Source: Bufo bufo (Eukaryota > Chordata > Amphibia > Anura > Bufonidae). From it: 64,000 bases of DNA. Numbering within the stretch: the first letter of the stretch is position 1; every line of letters starts with the position of its first letter. Location of the stretch: positions 399,246,119 to 399,310,118 of the forward strand of contig NC_053392.1 of assembly GCF_905171765.1 (NCBI RefSeq), given 5' to 3'. This document shows positions 1-10,106 of this stretch, piece after piece. The position numbers and the translations under genes were made by a program. The notes beneath the pieces were generated by a model. It did no database searches, was not told where the DNA came from, and saw only the letters and a list, made by a program, of their open reading frames with translations.

Positions 1-674
1 TGGAACAGTACCTGTGCACACGACTACACGTACTGACTAATAGTTCTGCCCCATTCAACTTCTGGGTCTCCAAATTGTCCACATGGCCAGAGCTTGCCCT
101 GTATGCCTTGGAGGTGCTGGCCTGCCCTGCAACCAGTGTACTCTCTGAACGTGTATTTAGCACGGCAGGAGGCGTCATTGCAGACAGACGCAGTCGCCTC
201 TCCACAGCGAACGTTGACAAGTTGACATGTCCCAATATTTTGTAGGATACCCCTATGTAAAAATGCAAAATAACACACATCTGTGTTGGCTACCTATTCC
301 TCCTTCGCCGCCGCTTCCACCTAGACCGCCACATGAGCCTACACGGCCACATCCACCCATTCACCGCCTCCTCAACCTCTTCCTCCTACATCATTCCTAA
401 TTTTTTTTTTTAGGTCTTTTATGTTTTTTTTAATTAATTTCCCTATCCACATTTGTTTGCAGAGCATTTGCCATGCTCTTAAGCACATTTTGCTGCCTTT
501 TGCAGCCCTCTAGCTCTTTCTAGGGCTATTTTAGAGCCATTTTAGTGGTCAAAAGTTCGGGTCCCCATTGACTTCAATGGGGTTCGGGTTCAAGTTCGGG
601 TCCCGAACCCGGACTTTTTTTTAAGTTCGGCCGAACCTGCCGAACCCGAACATCCAGGTGTTCGCTCAACTCTA
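1..674 (+). mobile_element. hAT transposon, 3' terminal part (left-truncated by window)
   Basis: This is the right end of a BED-finger hAT element. It matches the 3' end of the complete copy at 45745-63256: the same C-terminal transposase coding, the same CCCTATCCACATTTGTTTGC block and the same CCCGAAC/GTTCGGG-rich subterminal zone at about 555-655. It ends with GTTCGCTCAACTCTA at 660-674, the inverted complement of the hAT TIR. The next 8 bases (675-682, ATTACTAT) should be its target duplication, but the left partner lies outside the window. It lacks the 141-bp array found in the complete copy. Confidence 0.85.
3..245 (+). pseudogene. hAT transposase C-terminal fragment (dimerisation domain)
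   Basis: About 80 codons are open from the window edge to TAG at 243-245. They encode the hAT C-terminal dimerisation region, with FNFWVSKLSTWPELALYALE, then ACPATSVLSERVFSTAGG and DRRSRLSTAN. The reading is closely parallel to 52671-52943 of the complete copy. It stops soon after the STAN motif, at VDKLTCPNIL, and so lacks the terminal segment (IKMNQAWIP) present in the other copy. The catalytic core would lie left of the window. I treat it as part of a non-functional or cut-off element, because nothing shows whether the upstream part is intact. Confidence 0.75.
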
Positions 675-1270
675 ATTACTATCCATTATAAAAAGTAGAG
701 AAATTGAAATTTGGAATTTTTTTCAAATGTTTGGTAAATTTTGTATTTAAAAAAAAAAAAAAAAAAAAAAAAAGAGATTTTTATTTACTCAATTTTACCA
801 CTGTCATGAAGTACAATATGTGAGGAGAAAACAATCTCAGAATGGCCTAGACAAGTAAAAGCATTTTAAAGTTATTACCACATAAAGTGACACAATGCTA
901 AAAATGGCCTGGGTAGCAAGGTGTAAAATGGCACCAGTCCTGAAAGGGTTAATAATCAAATTCTGAAGTTATTTTATATACATTTTAATGCTGTACGGAG
1001 ACAGACAGCCTGCATTTCAGAGGGATAACTCATGAAGAGGGACAGCCTGGAGATTACACAATGAGAAGTTGAGCAGGAGGGCTGAGGACTGCATGTACAC
1101 ACAGCTATATCATTGGACTCTCTTCTAATAAAGAAAGTGAATATCTTGCAACTGGAATATTTTGAAACTGGAACATATCATGTAACTGGAACTGATAGAT
1201 AGTAACTTATATAATAAGTATATAAAAATAGTGTTTCATGCTGCATTATACTAACATAACAGTTAATGTT
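675..1270. other. Unassigned flank with A-rich tract
   Basis: No coding potential is seen. A homopolymeric A tract lies at about 749-773. The stretch around 840-950 (ACCACATAAAGTGACAC, then CTGAAAGGGTTAA) reads like the untranslated tail of an old DNA transposon, but I cannot assign a family. This is the DNA into which the L1 at 1288 inserted. Confidence 0.4.
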
Positions 1271-1287
1271 GGGAACACACTTTTAAA
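1271..1287. repeat. Target-site duplication of the L1, left copy
   Basis: GGGAACACACTTTTAAA at 1271-1287 is repeated exactly at 7300-7316. The two copies bracket the whole L1 unit. A 17-bp perfect duplication is typical of target-primed reverse transcription. Confidence 0.9.
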
Positions 1288-1824
1288 TCCAATAGTTTTT
1301 ATTAATTTTTCAGACAAATATAAAGCAAAAGTAGCGGACGCAGCCGCAGGGATATCCATATCAATAAAGGAAAAAACACCATTGGCCTGTTCATAAGTTT
1401 CAGATAGTAAAGCAAGGTTTACATTCTTTACATTATAAATGAAATTCCGGACATCCACTAAGATGTAACAACCTGGAATTTCAGTACATAAGTGTTTATA
1501 GCCACTGACATGTGACTTGACCAACACTTTGCTAATAATTAAACACCTTAATATATAGTGTATAATGCATGCATCTCCTCGATTAGTTACATTCTATGGT
1601 GCCCCTGGTGTATATATCCCTTGATATACTAATAAAGTATATTTAAAACAAACAGAACAAAAAGAACAATAAAAGCACACATAAAAAGGAAAAGAAAGGT
1701 CGACAAGAACAATATTGACTAGATCAGCGATATCTTGATTTACATTGTGTTACAGTATCTATGAGTATGAGGCATTTATGTCCAATAACATTTGTAAAAC
1801 TGTCTGCCTATTGGTTTTATAAGG

Positions 1825-4800
1825 TTACTTGCTAAGTATGTTAGTAGACCACAACTGCCAAACATTCTTTAGATATTTTGCCGATAAGATAGAGGGGGTT
1901 AATGCTCTCTCATATTGCCAAGTAGTGTTTATAGCAGATATCATCTCCTCCACTGCAGGAGCCACCACCTCCTTCCAATGTCTGGTAATCACCAGCTTGG
2001 CTATTACTAAGATCTTGCATGCTAGTATTCTACTATTTAGAGGTAATTCCCCTAGATCCAAATATAATAATGCTATATGAGCTTTATTAAGAATGGTGAT
2101 TCCCACAGTGGAAGACAAGATGCGAAACACTTCCTCCCAGTAATTCCGAAGAACGGGACACTCCCATAACGTATGTAATAAGGAACCTATTTGACCACAG
2201 TTTCTCCAACATAACTGTGACGTTGTAGGGTATATCTTGTGCAACCTATCAGGTGTCATATACCATCGTAAATACGTCTTCATTGCTGCTTCATAATGTG
2301 TACTGCATTTGCATGCTAGGTGCACTGTTTTAAGTGCGTATTCCCATTGTTTAGGTTCAAAAGTACCATCCAAGTCTTTTTCCCAACTTATAAACGGTTG
2401 TGATTTGTGGAAGGAGAATTGGGAATCTATCAAGCCATAAGCATACCTCGTAATTTTAGATTTAATCTTATGAATAGACGCTATTTGCGTATCACCAGTG
2501 TTAATACCTTCATGATGACTGCTAAGGAAATGTCTTATACGTAAGTATTTAAAAAAATCAGTGTTAGGAATATGATATTTTTGTGCTAAGTGCTCAAAAG
2601 CCTGTAACATTCCCGCTTCATATAATTGGGATATGCATGAAATACCCTTTTCCCTCCAGTTTTAAAAGATCTAGGTCCCTGATATGTAAATTCAAGTACT
2701 GTAATGGTACTGAGTCCCAGGAAGTATTACCCTTCCCATCCACTTTCCTATGAAAGGCCCTCCAACACTGCAAAGTAGTTCGTGTCAAAGGAGAAATTTG
2801 TGCTCGCTCAGGTATTATATCCCTACTTTGAAAAGTAAGGGCATGTAATGTTATTGGGTATATAAGGCTATTCTCTATATGTATCCAGTTTGTAATCTCC
2901 TCTCTTTTCCATTTTGCGATCATTTCCACTTGCGTTGCAATGTAGTATGCTTCCATATTGGGAACTCCCAATCCCCCACATAATTTGTGTTTGGTTAATA
3001 ATGAATATTTAACCCTAGGTTTTCTGTCTGCCCATATAAACCTAGATATACACTTTTGAAGATCTGTGAAAAATTTAGTCGGTAATTTTATGGGTACTGT
3101 TCTAAACAAATATAGTAGCTTTGGCAGCAATAGCATCTTAAAGGCCGCTATTCTTCCGGTCCACGATATCTCACATTTGGACAGTCGAATTGACTCTTCT
3201 TTAATATTAGATAGCATAGGTAAATAGTTGTTTTTATAGAGTTGACTAAATGTGGAAGGGATTTTTGCACCCAAATAACCAATACTTTCAGTTTGCCAAT
3301 CCAGATGAAACTGGGTTTTTAACCTTTCTACAAGATGGGATGTAAGGCCCAATGGCATAGCCTGAGATTTTGAAGTATTAAGTTTGTACAATGATATTTG
3401 CCCGAATTTTTGGATCCACTACAGTGATTTAGCCAATGATCTTTCCGGGTTTGCTAATGTCAAGATAACATCATCGGCATATAGGGAAACAATGTGTTCC
3501 CGATCCCGTATACTTATCCCCTTTACTTCTGAATCAGACCTCAAGAGAGCAGCTAATGGTTCCATGCATAGCACAAATATCAATGGTGACAACGGACACC
3601 CTTGACGTGTGCCGTTTGTGATATCCAATCTATTTGATAGTGTTCCATTAGTCAGTACCCTAGCCGAAGGTGCTGAATATAGGGCCTTGATAGCTTGTAA
3701 AATTCCATCCTTAAATCCAAACCTAGATAGGACCGAGAAAGCGTACGACCATCCTATGCGATCAAACGCCTTCTCTGCATCCAAAGATACCATCAAAGAT
3801 GGAATTCTAGAAGATGTGACATAATGCAATATATTCAGCACTCTTCTGGTATTATCAAATGCTTGTCTAGTCTTAACAAAACCTACTTGATCTTCGTGTA
3901 TGAGGTTCAATAATAGAGGAGCTATTCTCATAGATAAAATCTTAGCGTATATCTTTAAATCTATATTTAGTAAAGATATTGGCCTGAAATTTTGTGGTTT
4001 ATCAGGGTCTTTACCTGGCTTGGGTAAAGTAACTATCAGTGCTTCTTGGTTTTCTCGCGGAAATGAACCTCCAGCCATAGCCTGTTGGTAAATCACTTGG
4101 AGATGCTTCGCTAATAAGTGAGTAAACGCTTTGTAATACTCTCCCGTCAGTCCATCTGGACCCGGCGATTTCCCTATTGGTAAATTCCGTATCGCTGAGG
4201 TTACCTCCGTTAGTGAAATTTCTTCATTTAAAGTGTCTATTTGTTTATCTGTGAGGGATGGAAGGTTTACCTTTTGCAAAAAGGCTTGGATATCAGATGT
4301 AGAAGGCTGCGTGATAAGTGGATCCGATTTTAAATTATATAGAGACTCATAATAACATCTAAATTGTTCAGCAATTTTTGTGGGATGTGAAATTTTCCCC
4401 TTAGTATGTTGGTCTATCAGGTAAGGAATCCGGGATTTTTGAATCTGTTGTTTAAGTCTGGTAGCTAGTAGCTTCCCAGCTTTATTATTTTGTGAATAAT
4501 AACGTGCTTTAGTATAGAATAGTTGCTTATTATAATCTGCTAGTAAATGATCTCTTAATTGTAGCCTAAGGGTGTGTAATTGTGTTTGGAGAGTTTGAGT
4601 TTGAAGAGTTTTGTTCTGGGATTCAAGTTTTTGTATTTCTTGGGTCAATAATTTCAGTTTCTGGGATCTTGATTTCTTTACTGAGTAGTTCAGTTTTAGA
4701 AATGACCCTCTGATAACTGCCTTGTGTGCATTCCAGAGGCAGAACGGATCATTAACTGAGTTGTGATTGAGCTCAAAATATGTTTTGATATCTTGTTCAA

Positions 4801-5578
4801 TACTTTTTTTGGATGATGGATCACTCAAAAGGTATGAATTGCACCTCCACACTGAGGCTGGCGTATTTCTATATCTTTCTTCTAACGTAATGCTAATTGG
4901 GGCATGATCCGACCATGAGATTATACCTATAGATGTTTTGGTGGTCTGTAGAAGTACATCTTTGTCTACTAATATAATATCAATTCTGGAGTAGCTGTTG
5001 TGTGATGCCGAGTGAAATGAATAATCCCTCTCTGACTCATGTAGTGTTCTCCATACATCAAACAGACCTTCTCGCCATATCATCTCCCTCAATGATTTAG
5101 TAGACGCATATCTAGAAGGTGTTGTCGTGTCTAATTGAGGGTTTACTATGCAATTAAAATCTCCCAATACAAGGAGCTTACCTTGCTTCACCTTATTTAT
5201 ACGGGTCATAATTTTTGTGCAGAAGCGTATTGGATACTTATTTGGTGCGTATATCGCCGCTATTGTGTAAACAGCACTATTAAGGGAGCATACTAAGATT
5301 ACATATCTGCCTTTATCATCTTTGTATTGGTCTATTAACTTGAATGCTACAGTATTTCTTACTGCAATTAAGACGCCTCTGGATTTAGTCGAGTAGTGGG
5401 ATTGGAACACTTCCGGAAATCCCCGGTTCCGTAAACGATGTGCATCCTTAAGCAGAATATGCGTTTCAACTGCACAAAAAATATCACTTTTTTGGTTCAT
5501 TGCTTCTTTCCACATTTGTTTCCGCTTATATGGGCTGTTCAACCCATTTACATTAAGAGCCGTTATATGCAGAACCAT
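1825..5578 (-). pseudogene. L1 ORF2: APE endonuclease and reverse transcriptase (one stop, one frameshift)
   Basis: ORF2p nicks target DNA and reverse-transcribes the L1 RNA in place. From the ATG at 5578, the AP-endonuclease domain shows LNVNGLNSPYKR near residue 8, GDFNC near 140 and SDHAPI near 225. The RT follows, with FRPISLLN, SLDAEKAFDR, GTRQGCPLSPL and the catalytic YADD near residue 705. TAG at 3421-3419 stops the frame about 12 codons after YADD. The same frame then resumes to about 2620, where a frameshift moves the reading to the segment 2610-1825. That segment holds the C-terminal Cys/His motif (CWRNC, then H and C in LLHTLWEC). Total span is about 1250 codons, normal for L1 ORF2. 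All core motifs are present, so the copy is young but dead, unless the stop is a sequencing error. Confidence 0.9.
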
Positions 5579-5970
5579 TTTAATATGTGAATGTTAGCTA
5601 ATATCCAGAGGATGTCCGGAGGTTTCAAACCCACATCACTGATACTCCACATATCTCTTATTCTCATATACATCATCACTGATCTCTTGTCGACTATTAT
5701 AACAAATAATAAAGTAAAACATATAGAACAGACAAAGACAACAAGTAGAGCAAATAAAGCACAGTTTCTGTTGTTTCGACTCTTTGCTGGAACAAAAAGC
5801 TTATAGTGCAGAGACTGATCTGTAATAAAGCTTCTCTGGTAATAAGGATGGGTTGAGTCCATATCCTCATCTTCCATCCTAAACGGAAAGGGGAATGTTC
5901 AACTTGAACACGAACAGGTTCCCTCCAACCAATAACTGAGAAAATCAGGAGCACTGGATAATGTACTCCA

Positions 5971-7167
5971 TCAATCTGGTGCACGGCGCCAATCTTGTAC
6001 TGCGTGCTGCGGAGATGGTCTTCTCTTTACTTCCGCCGATGTTTTGATCTGGAGATCCTGGAGGAGCTTAGTACCCTTGGTGAGGTTTTTGATCACATGC
6101 AAATCTTTGTTGTACTTGATGATCAAACGTGTAGGAAAGCCCCATCTGTATAGAATATTATTTTCTTTCAAAGCTGTAGTGACTGGTAGAAATTCCCTGC
6201 GCTGGCGCAGGGTTGCTGCCGATAAATCTGAGTAAAGTGCAACTTTGCTATATGGCTCAGGTAGCGGGACTTGGTTCCTGGCAGCCTGAAGTAACCGCTC
6301 TTTTACGTGGAAAAAATGCACACGTGTAAGCACATCTCTAGGCACTGAATCAGCTAGGAATGCAGGTTTAGCTATTCTGTGTATCCTGTCTATGACAAGA
6401 TCTGCTGGAAATGACTGAGGTATAAGAAGTTTAATAAGCTCTTGTAGGTATGCTTGAAGATCTGCTGGTGCGATTGACTCAGGCACTCCTCTGAGTTTAA
6501 CATTATTCCGGCGCGATCTGTCTTCTAAGTCGGCCATCTTAGATTGCATCATCTTAACCTCTTCTTTCAAAGCATAATGCGCATCTATCAGCTCATTATG
6601 TGATGAGACTAACTCCCCCATTTTAGTCTCCGTATGCTCCACTCTGTTTTCCACCTCATTTATTGCTGCTTTGAGCGGCTGGACCACATCTTTCATTGAT
6701 GAGTGTAGAGAATATTTAAAAGCTTGCAGCATATTCTTAAGTGAGATTTCAGTGACATTCTGCTCTGAAGCTGGTATGTCTTCAAACACACAGCCGAATT
6801 TTGGTGTTAGAAGAGCAGCGGTATCTTCCTCCAAAGCCTCTCTGCGTTCTGAGGCATTATGCAGGGCAGGAGATCGCGGCTTGCTAGCGCCATCAAAATG
6901 GCTGCCGCTGTGTGTTACATCCTGACCCCCCAAGTGTGCTGAAGGGCTCCTCTGCTTACCCGCATGTGCAGGAAGGATTCTAGGCTCCGATCCGCTGCAT
7001 CTCCTGTTAGAGAACTGAATCTCCTCATCTTCTGTGCACGGAGCAGGTTCGGATGCCGGAGAAGAAGCAGGTGATGACGCTCCCGCCCGCGCTGAGTCAT
7101 GCTGCTGTGAGAAGTAAAAGTCCGATATTTTCTTCGGACCTACATTGGTCTTTCTTCTCTTGGGCAT
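5971..7167 (-). CDS. L1 ORF1 protein (RNA-binding chaperone), intact
   Basis: This 398-residue protein packages L1 RNA into the retrotransposition particle. The N-terminus is basic (MPKRRKT) and then low-complexity, rich in Ser, Ala and Pro. A coiled coil occupies roughly residues 130-205 (ALKEEVKMMQSKMADLEDRS). The L1 ORF1 signature LEDRSRRNNVKLRGVPE follows and opens the RRM domain, and a C-terminal domain contains DRIHRIAKP and LLQAARNQVP. Length and domain order fit vertebrate L1 ORF1p. The start at 7167 is the first ATG after a short 5' UTR, and the frame is unbroken. It could still supply protein in trans, although its partner ORF2 is broken. Confidence 0.9.
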   Translation of the reverse strand: MPKRRKTNVGPKKISDFYFSQQHDSARAGASSPASSPASEPAPCTEDEEIQFSNRRCSGSEPRILPAHAGKQRSPSAHLGGQDVTHSGSHFDGASKPRSPALHNASERREALEEDTAALLTPKFGCVFEDIPASEQNVTEISLKNMLQAFKYSLHSSMKDVVQPLKAAINEVENRVEHTETKMGELVSSHNELIDAHYALKEEVKMMQSKMADLEDRSRRNNVKLRGVPESIAPADLQAYLQELIKLLIPQSFPADLVIDRIHRIAKPAFLADSVPRDVLTRVHFFHVKERLLQAARNQVPLPEPYSKVALYSDLSAATLRQRREFLPVTTALKENNILYRWGFPTRLIIKYNKDLHVIKNLTKGTKLLQDLQIKTSAEVKRRPSPQHAVQDWRRAPD

Positions 7168-7299
7168 CTTGGCTCTTAAATTAAGGTCTCGGCTGATGAA
7201 TTAAGACACCGTATGTTGGGGTTTAGTTGCTTTAACCGTTATGGCTGGAGAGAGCTGTGAGCTCAAGCGGCCATCTCCTCCAAGCGCAGGCCACGCCCC

Positions 7300-7316
7300 G
7301 GGAACACACTTTTAAA
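7300..7316. repeat. Target-site duplication of the L1, right copy
   Basis: This is an exact copy of 1271-1287 (GGGAACACACTTTTAAA). It directly abuts the G-rich 5' end of the minus-strand L1. Confidence 0.9.
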
Positions 7317-8079
7317 AGATTAATTTAATAATAAATTGTAATAGAGCTCTCTAAGGGTATGTTCACATGGTGGATTTCGATATTGTCAATGTTTCTAGTG
7401 TTTAGTGTTTCTAGTGTCAATGTTATATAGTTTCTCACTATGGATGCCATGGACACCCACCAAGGGCGGATTAAGTGCATGATAAGCCCAGGGCTGTCTA
7501 CCCAACTTGGGCCCCTCCCTCCATTTTAGTTTACTTTTTTTGTATGAAGAGGCTGCGGTGTTTCGTGAGCACCACAGTCTCTTCATAGGCCATATGACAT
7601 CTTCAAAAAAATAAAAAATACCCCAAATTGGGTCCTAAACGGAAAAATTTTAAATACATAAAATTATAATAAAAAAAGATATGGAGGAGAATACAGCACC
7701 ACATACCTCCTACATCCAGGGACATCTCCTGTCATGTAGACCGCCATGGCAAATTCTTTCAGCCGCATCTCGTCTCTACAGAGTTTGTTACACAGACATG
7801 TTAGATTTCTCAGTTTTTCCATCAACCTCCCCATCCTAGTGTCCCCACAGTGTTATCCTGCTGCCACTCCCAATACTGTGCCTGTGGTGCTCCCCAATGC
7901 CCCAGGTACTATACTGCTGAAAAAATAGTGACCCTAATAGACATAATTGGGGTCATTACCGTATTTTCCACCCTATAAGACACACCTGACCATAAGACGC
8001 ACCTAGGTTTTTGAGGAGGAAAATAAGAAAAAAAACATTTTGATCCAAAAAGGTGTGCTTTTGGTGGGTTTTGAACTAA
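7317..8079. other. Non-coding flank with old repeat debris
   Basis: No gene is seen. Around 7349-7375, CTAAGGGTATGTTCACATGG resembles the opening of the TAA-flanked foldback elements seen later in the window. At about 7965-8040, the motif CCTATAAGACACACC with its near copy CATAAGACGCACCTAGG looks like a widely dispersed vertebrate DNA-transposon end that I cannot name. Short open frames here show no domains. Confidence 0.4.
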
Positions 8080-8440
8080 TGGGGGTCTATGGATGACACT
8101 ATTATGGGGGATCTGTTGAGGACACTGTTATGGGGGATCTGTGGGTGACACTGTTATGGGGGATCTGTGGGTGACACTGGTATGGGGGATCTGTGGGTGA
8201 CACTGGTATGGGGGATCTGTGAGTGACACTGGTATGGGGGATCTGTGGGTGACACTGGTATGGGGGATCTGTGGGTGACACTGGTATGGGGGATCTGTGG
8301 GTGACACTGGTATGGGGGATATGTGGGTGACACTGGTATGGGGGATATGTGGGTGACACTGGTATGGGGGATATGTGGGTGACACTGTTATGAGGAATCT
8401 GTGGGTGACACTGTTATGGGGGGGGGGATCTGTGGATGAC
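8080..8440. repeat. 26-bp minisatellite, about 13-14 copies
   Basis: The unit TATGGGGGATCTGTGGGTGACACTGG (read here as TATGGGGGATC then TGTGGGTGACACTGG) repeats with few changes. The first units (ATGGATGACACTATTAT) are most divergent, and the core from about 8150 to 8390 is most uniform. Open frames on the minus strand (PPYQCHP repeats) are a by-product of the array and not genes. Confidence 0.9.
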
Positions 8441-8482
8441 ACATATATAGCATCTTATGCTATGTGTCATCCACAGATCCCC
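8424..8482. repeat. Perfect hairpin closing the 26-bp minisatellite
   Basis: Left arm 8424-8445 and right arm 8461-8482 are perfect inverted complements over 22 bp, with a 15-base loop (TATAGCATCTTATGC). The arms are minisatellite sequence, so the last unit is followed by an inverted copy of itself. Confidence 0.85.
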
Positions 8483-8496
8483 TCCATAACAGTGTC

Positions 8497-8511
8497 CCTG
8501 TAGTGTGAATG
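8497..8511. repeat. Target-site duplication of the Penelope pair, left copy
   Basis: CCTGTAGTGTGAATG at 8497-8511 recurs exactly at 15333-15347. The two copies bracket both inverted Penelope copies, so the pair arrived as one insertion. Confidence 0.85.
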
Positions 8512-10106
8512 CAATAAAAGTAGACCACGGCACTCGTGTTTGTGATTTAGAATATTATATTTTCATTTTTTCGTTATCAACATCCAGGAATAGATCAATG
8601 CAAACTGGTCAACGTTTCGGTCTTAACACGGGACCTTGTTCACGGCTGGGATAAAGTAAATATAGTACATCAGGGTATTTGGTACATAATCAATTCCATA
8701 CATAATCAATTAAATAATCATAGAAGTGGTTTGTAATATTGGCTTCAACAATTGTGTCTAAGATTAATGTCTAAAATGTAGATGTAGATGCAGATTAAAC
8801 GCCATATTACACAGCACCATCTGTAGCAGAGTCACAGAGTGAGAGTGCACAGATGTAAGCTAACAAGGCAGCCAAAGGGCAGCAGAGAAGACATCAGTAG
8901 GCATGTTGAACATCAGTAGGCATTGCACAGTCCAGTGAAATGGAAATAGCATAGGAAGCAGAGTAGCACAGGTCAGCGGAGACTCTCAGGGGTCGGTTGG
9001 AGTGACATGGCCTGTAGGGTATAAGGGGCATTGGTTACATTGTTCAAATAGCACTGGCGCAATATCGAGATAACTAGCCACCAGGAGTCAGCATGAAGAG
9101 TCAGGCAGGGGCAGGATCAGAAGCCTCAGCCTGTTGCAAAGTGTAACGCATAAGGATGTAAGCCATCATATATATAGTCATACATATAGAGCAATCATAA
9201 ATGTAGTCATAAATACAGCGCAGTCATAGCAATAAGAAGCTCCCAATCGCACATGGCGTATTTACCTTAGTTACTTTGCAGCATATTGCCCATTGGATGT
9301 GGTGTTGTGCTGCTACTGTGCCCGATTTAAGTAGCAATGGAGCCGGCATGTACTGCTGGTGACGCTGGGCGTCATGCATCACTACGCCGGGCCGTCGAGC
9401 ACGTTACGTCACCGCGTCAATGCAAGTGACGTCACCGCGCCGGCGGCGGCGCTGCGCATGCGCAGAAGGTACGTCAGTGCAGAAACTGGCATAGGAGTGC
9501 TGGCATAGCAGTATTTAGAATGAGGAAAGGTATTGCAATCGCTATAAATGTAAGCAGGCATGTATATATTGCGGCGATAAAGCTCCTTAAGGCACAATTC
9601 ATACAGTAGGGTGTGATTTTGGTAATACACCCTATCCATATAACAAGAAGGGTCAATATATGGGTATAAGGAACCACTATATCGGGGGTTCAGTACCCCG
9701 AATTTCCACCAGGGGCATGTATAAAAGACACTAAATTAGAATCTACTCAAGGCATATACCTAGAACACTATAATATACGACTATCATATAGCTCATACTA
9801 CCTGGCTGGGACGGACTTTATGAGTCATTTTGTCTGTGGGAGGTAAAGGAAAAACATGATGTTAATGAACATATCAACATAGATTATCAAAGTACATTAT
9901 CAAAGTACAGGCATTAATATATAACTGCAGAAGCACGGACATCACAGTGATGTATTATCCAGTCCTCTAGATCTTCACGTACAGCACTAACAACTAAGAG
10001 TGTACATCATGACATATAGAAGTCGAAGTCCCTATTCATACCGTGTGGTGACAGGGTGTTCAGTTCAAAGATCCAGAATGATTCGCGTTGTTTAAGGCGC
10101 GCAATC

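Larger units (their letters stand above)
1288..7299 (-). mobile_element. Full-length L1-clade LINE retrotransposon
   Basis: This 6012-bp non-LTR retrotransposon runs right to left. Its 5' end is GGGGCGTGGCCTGCGC at 7299, followed by a 132-nt 5' UTR, ORF1 (7167-5971), a 392-nt spacer, ORF2 (5578-1825, broken) and a 3' UTR of about 540 nt. The exact 17-bp duplication outside both ends shows a complete insertion with no 5' truncation, which is uncommon for LINE copies. The 3' terminus, read on the minus strand, is AATAAAAACTATTGGA rather than a poly(A) tail. The L1-clade call rests on the ORF1 coiled-coil/RRM protein and the APE-type endonuclease plus RT in ORF2. Confidence 0.92.

Noticed and set aside
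3384..4091. Plus-strand ORFs opposite the L1 ORF2
   Set aside because: They are antisense shadows of the reverse transcriptase coding strand with no domain of their own.
8102..8442. Proline/histidine-rich repeat proteins on the minus strand
   Set aside because: They are products of the 26-bp minisatellite in two frames, with no start context or domain.
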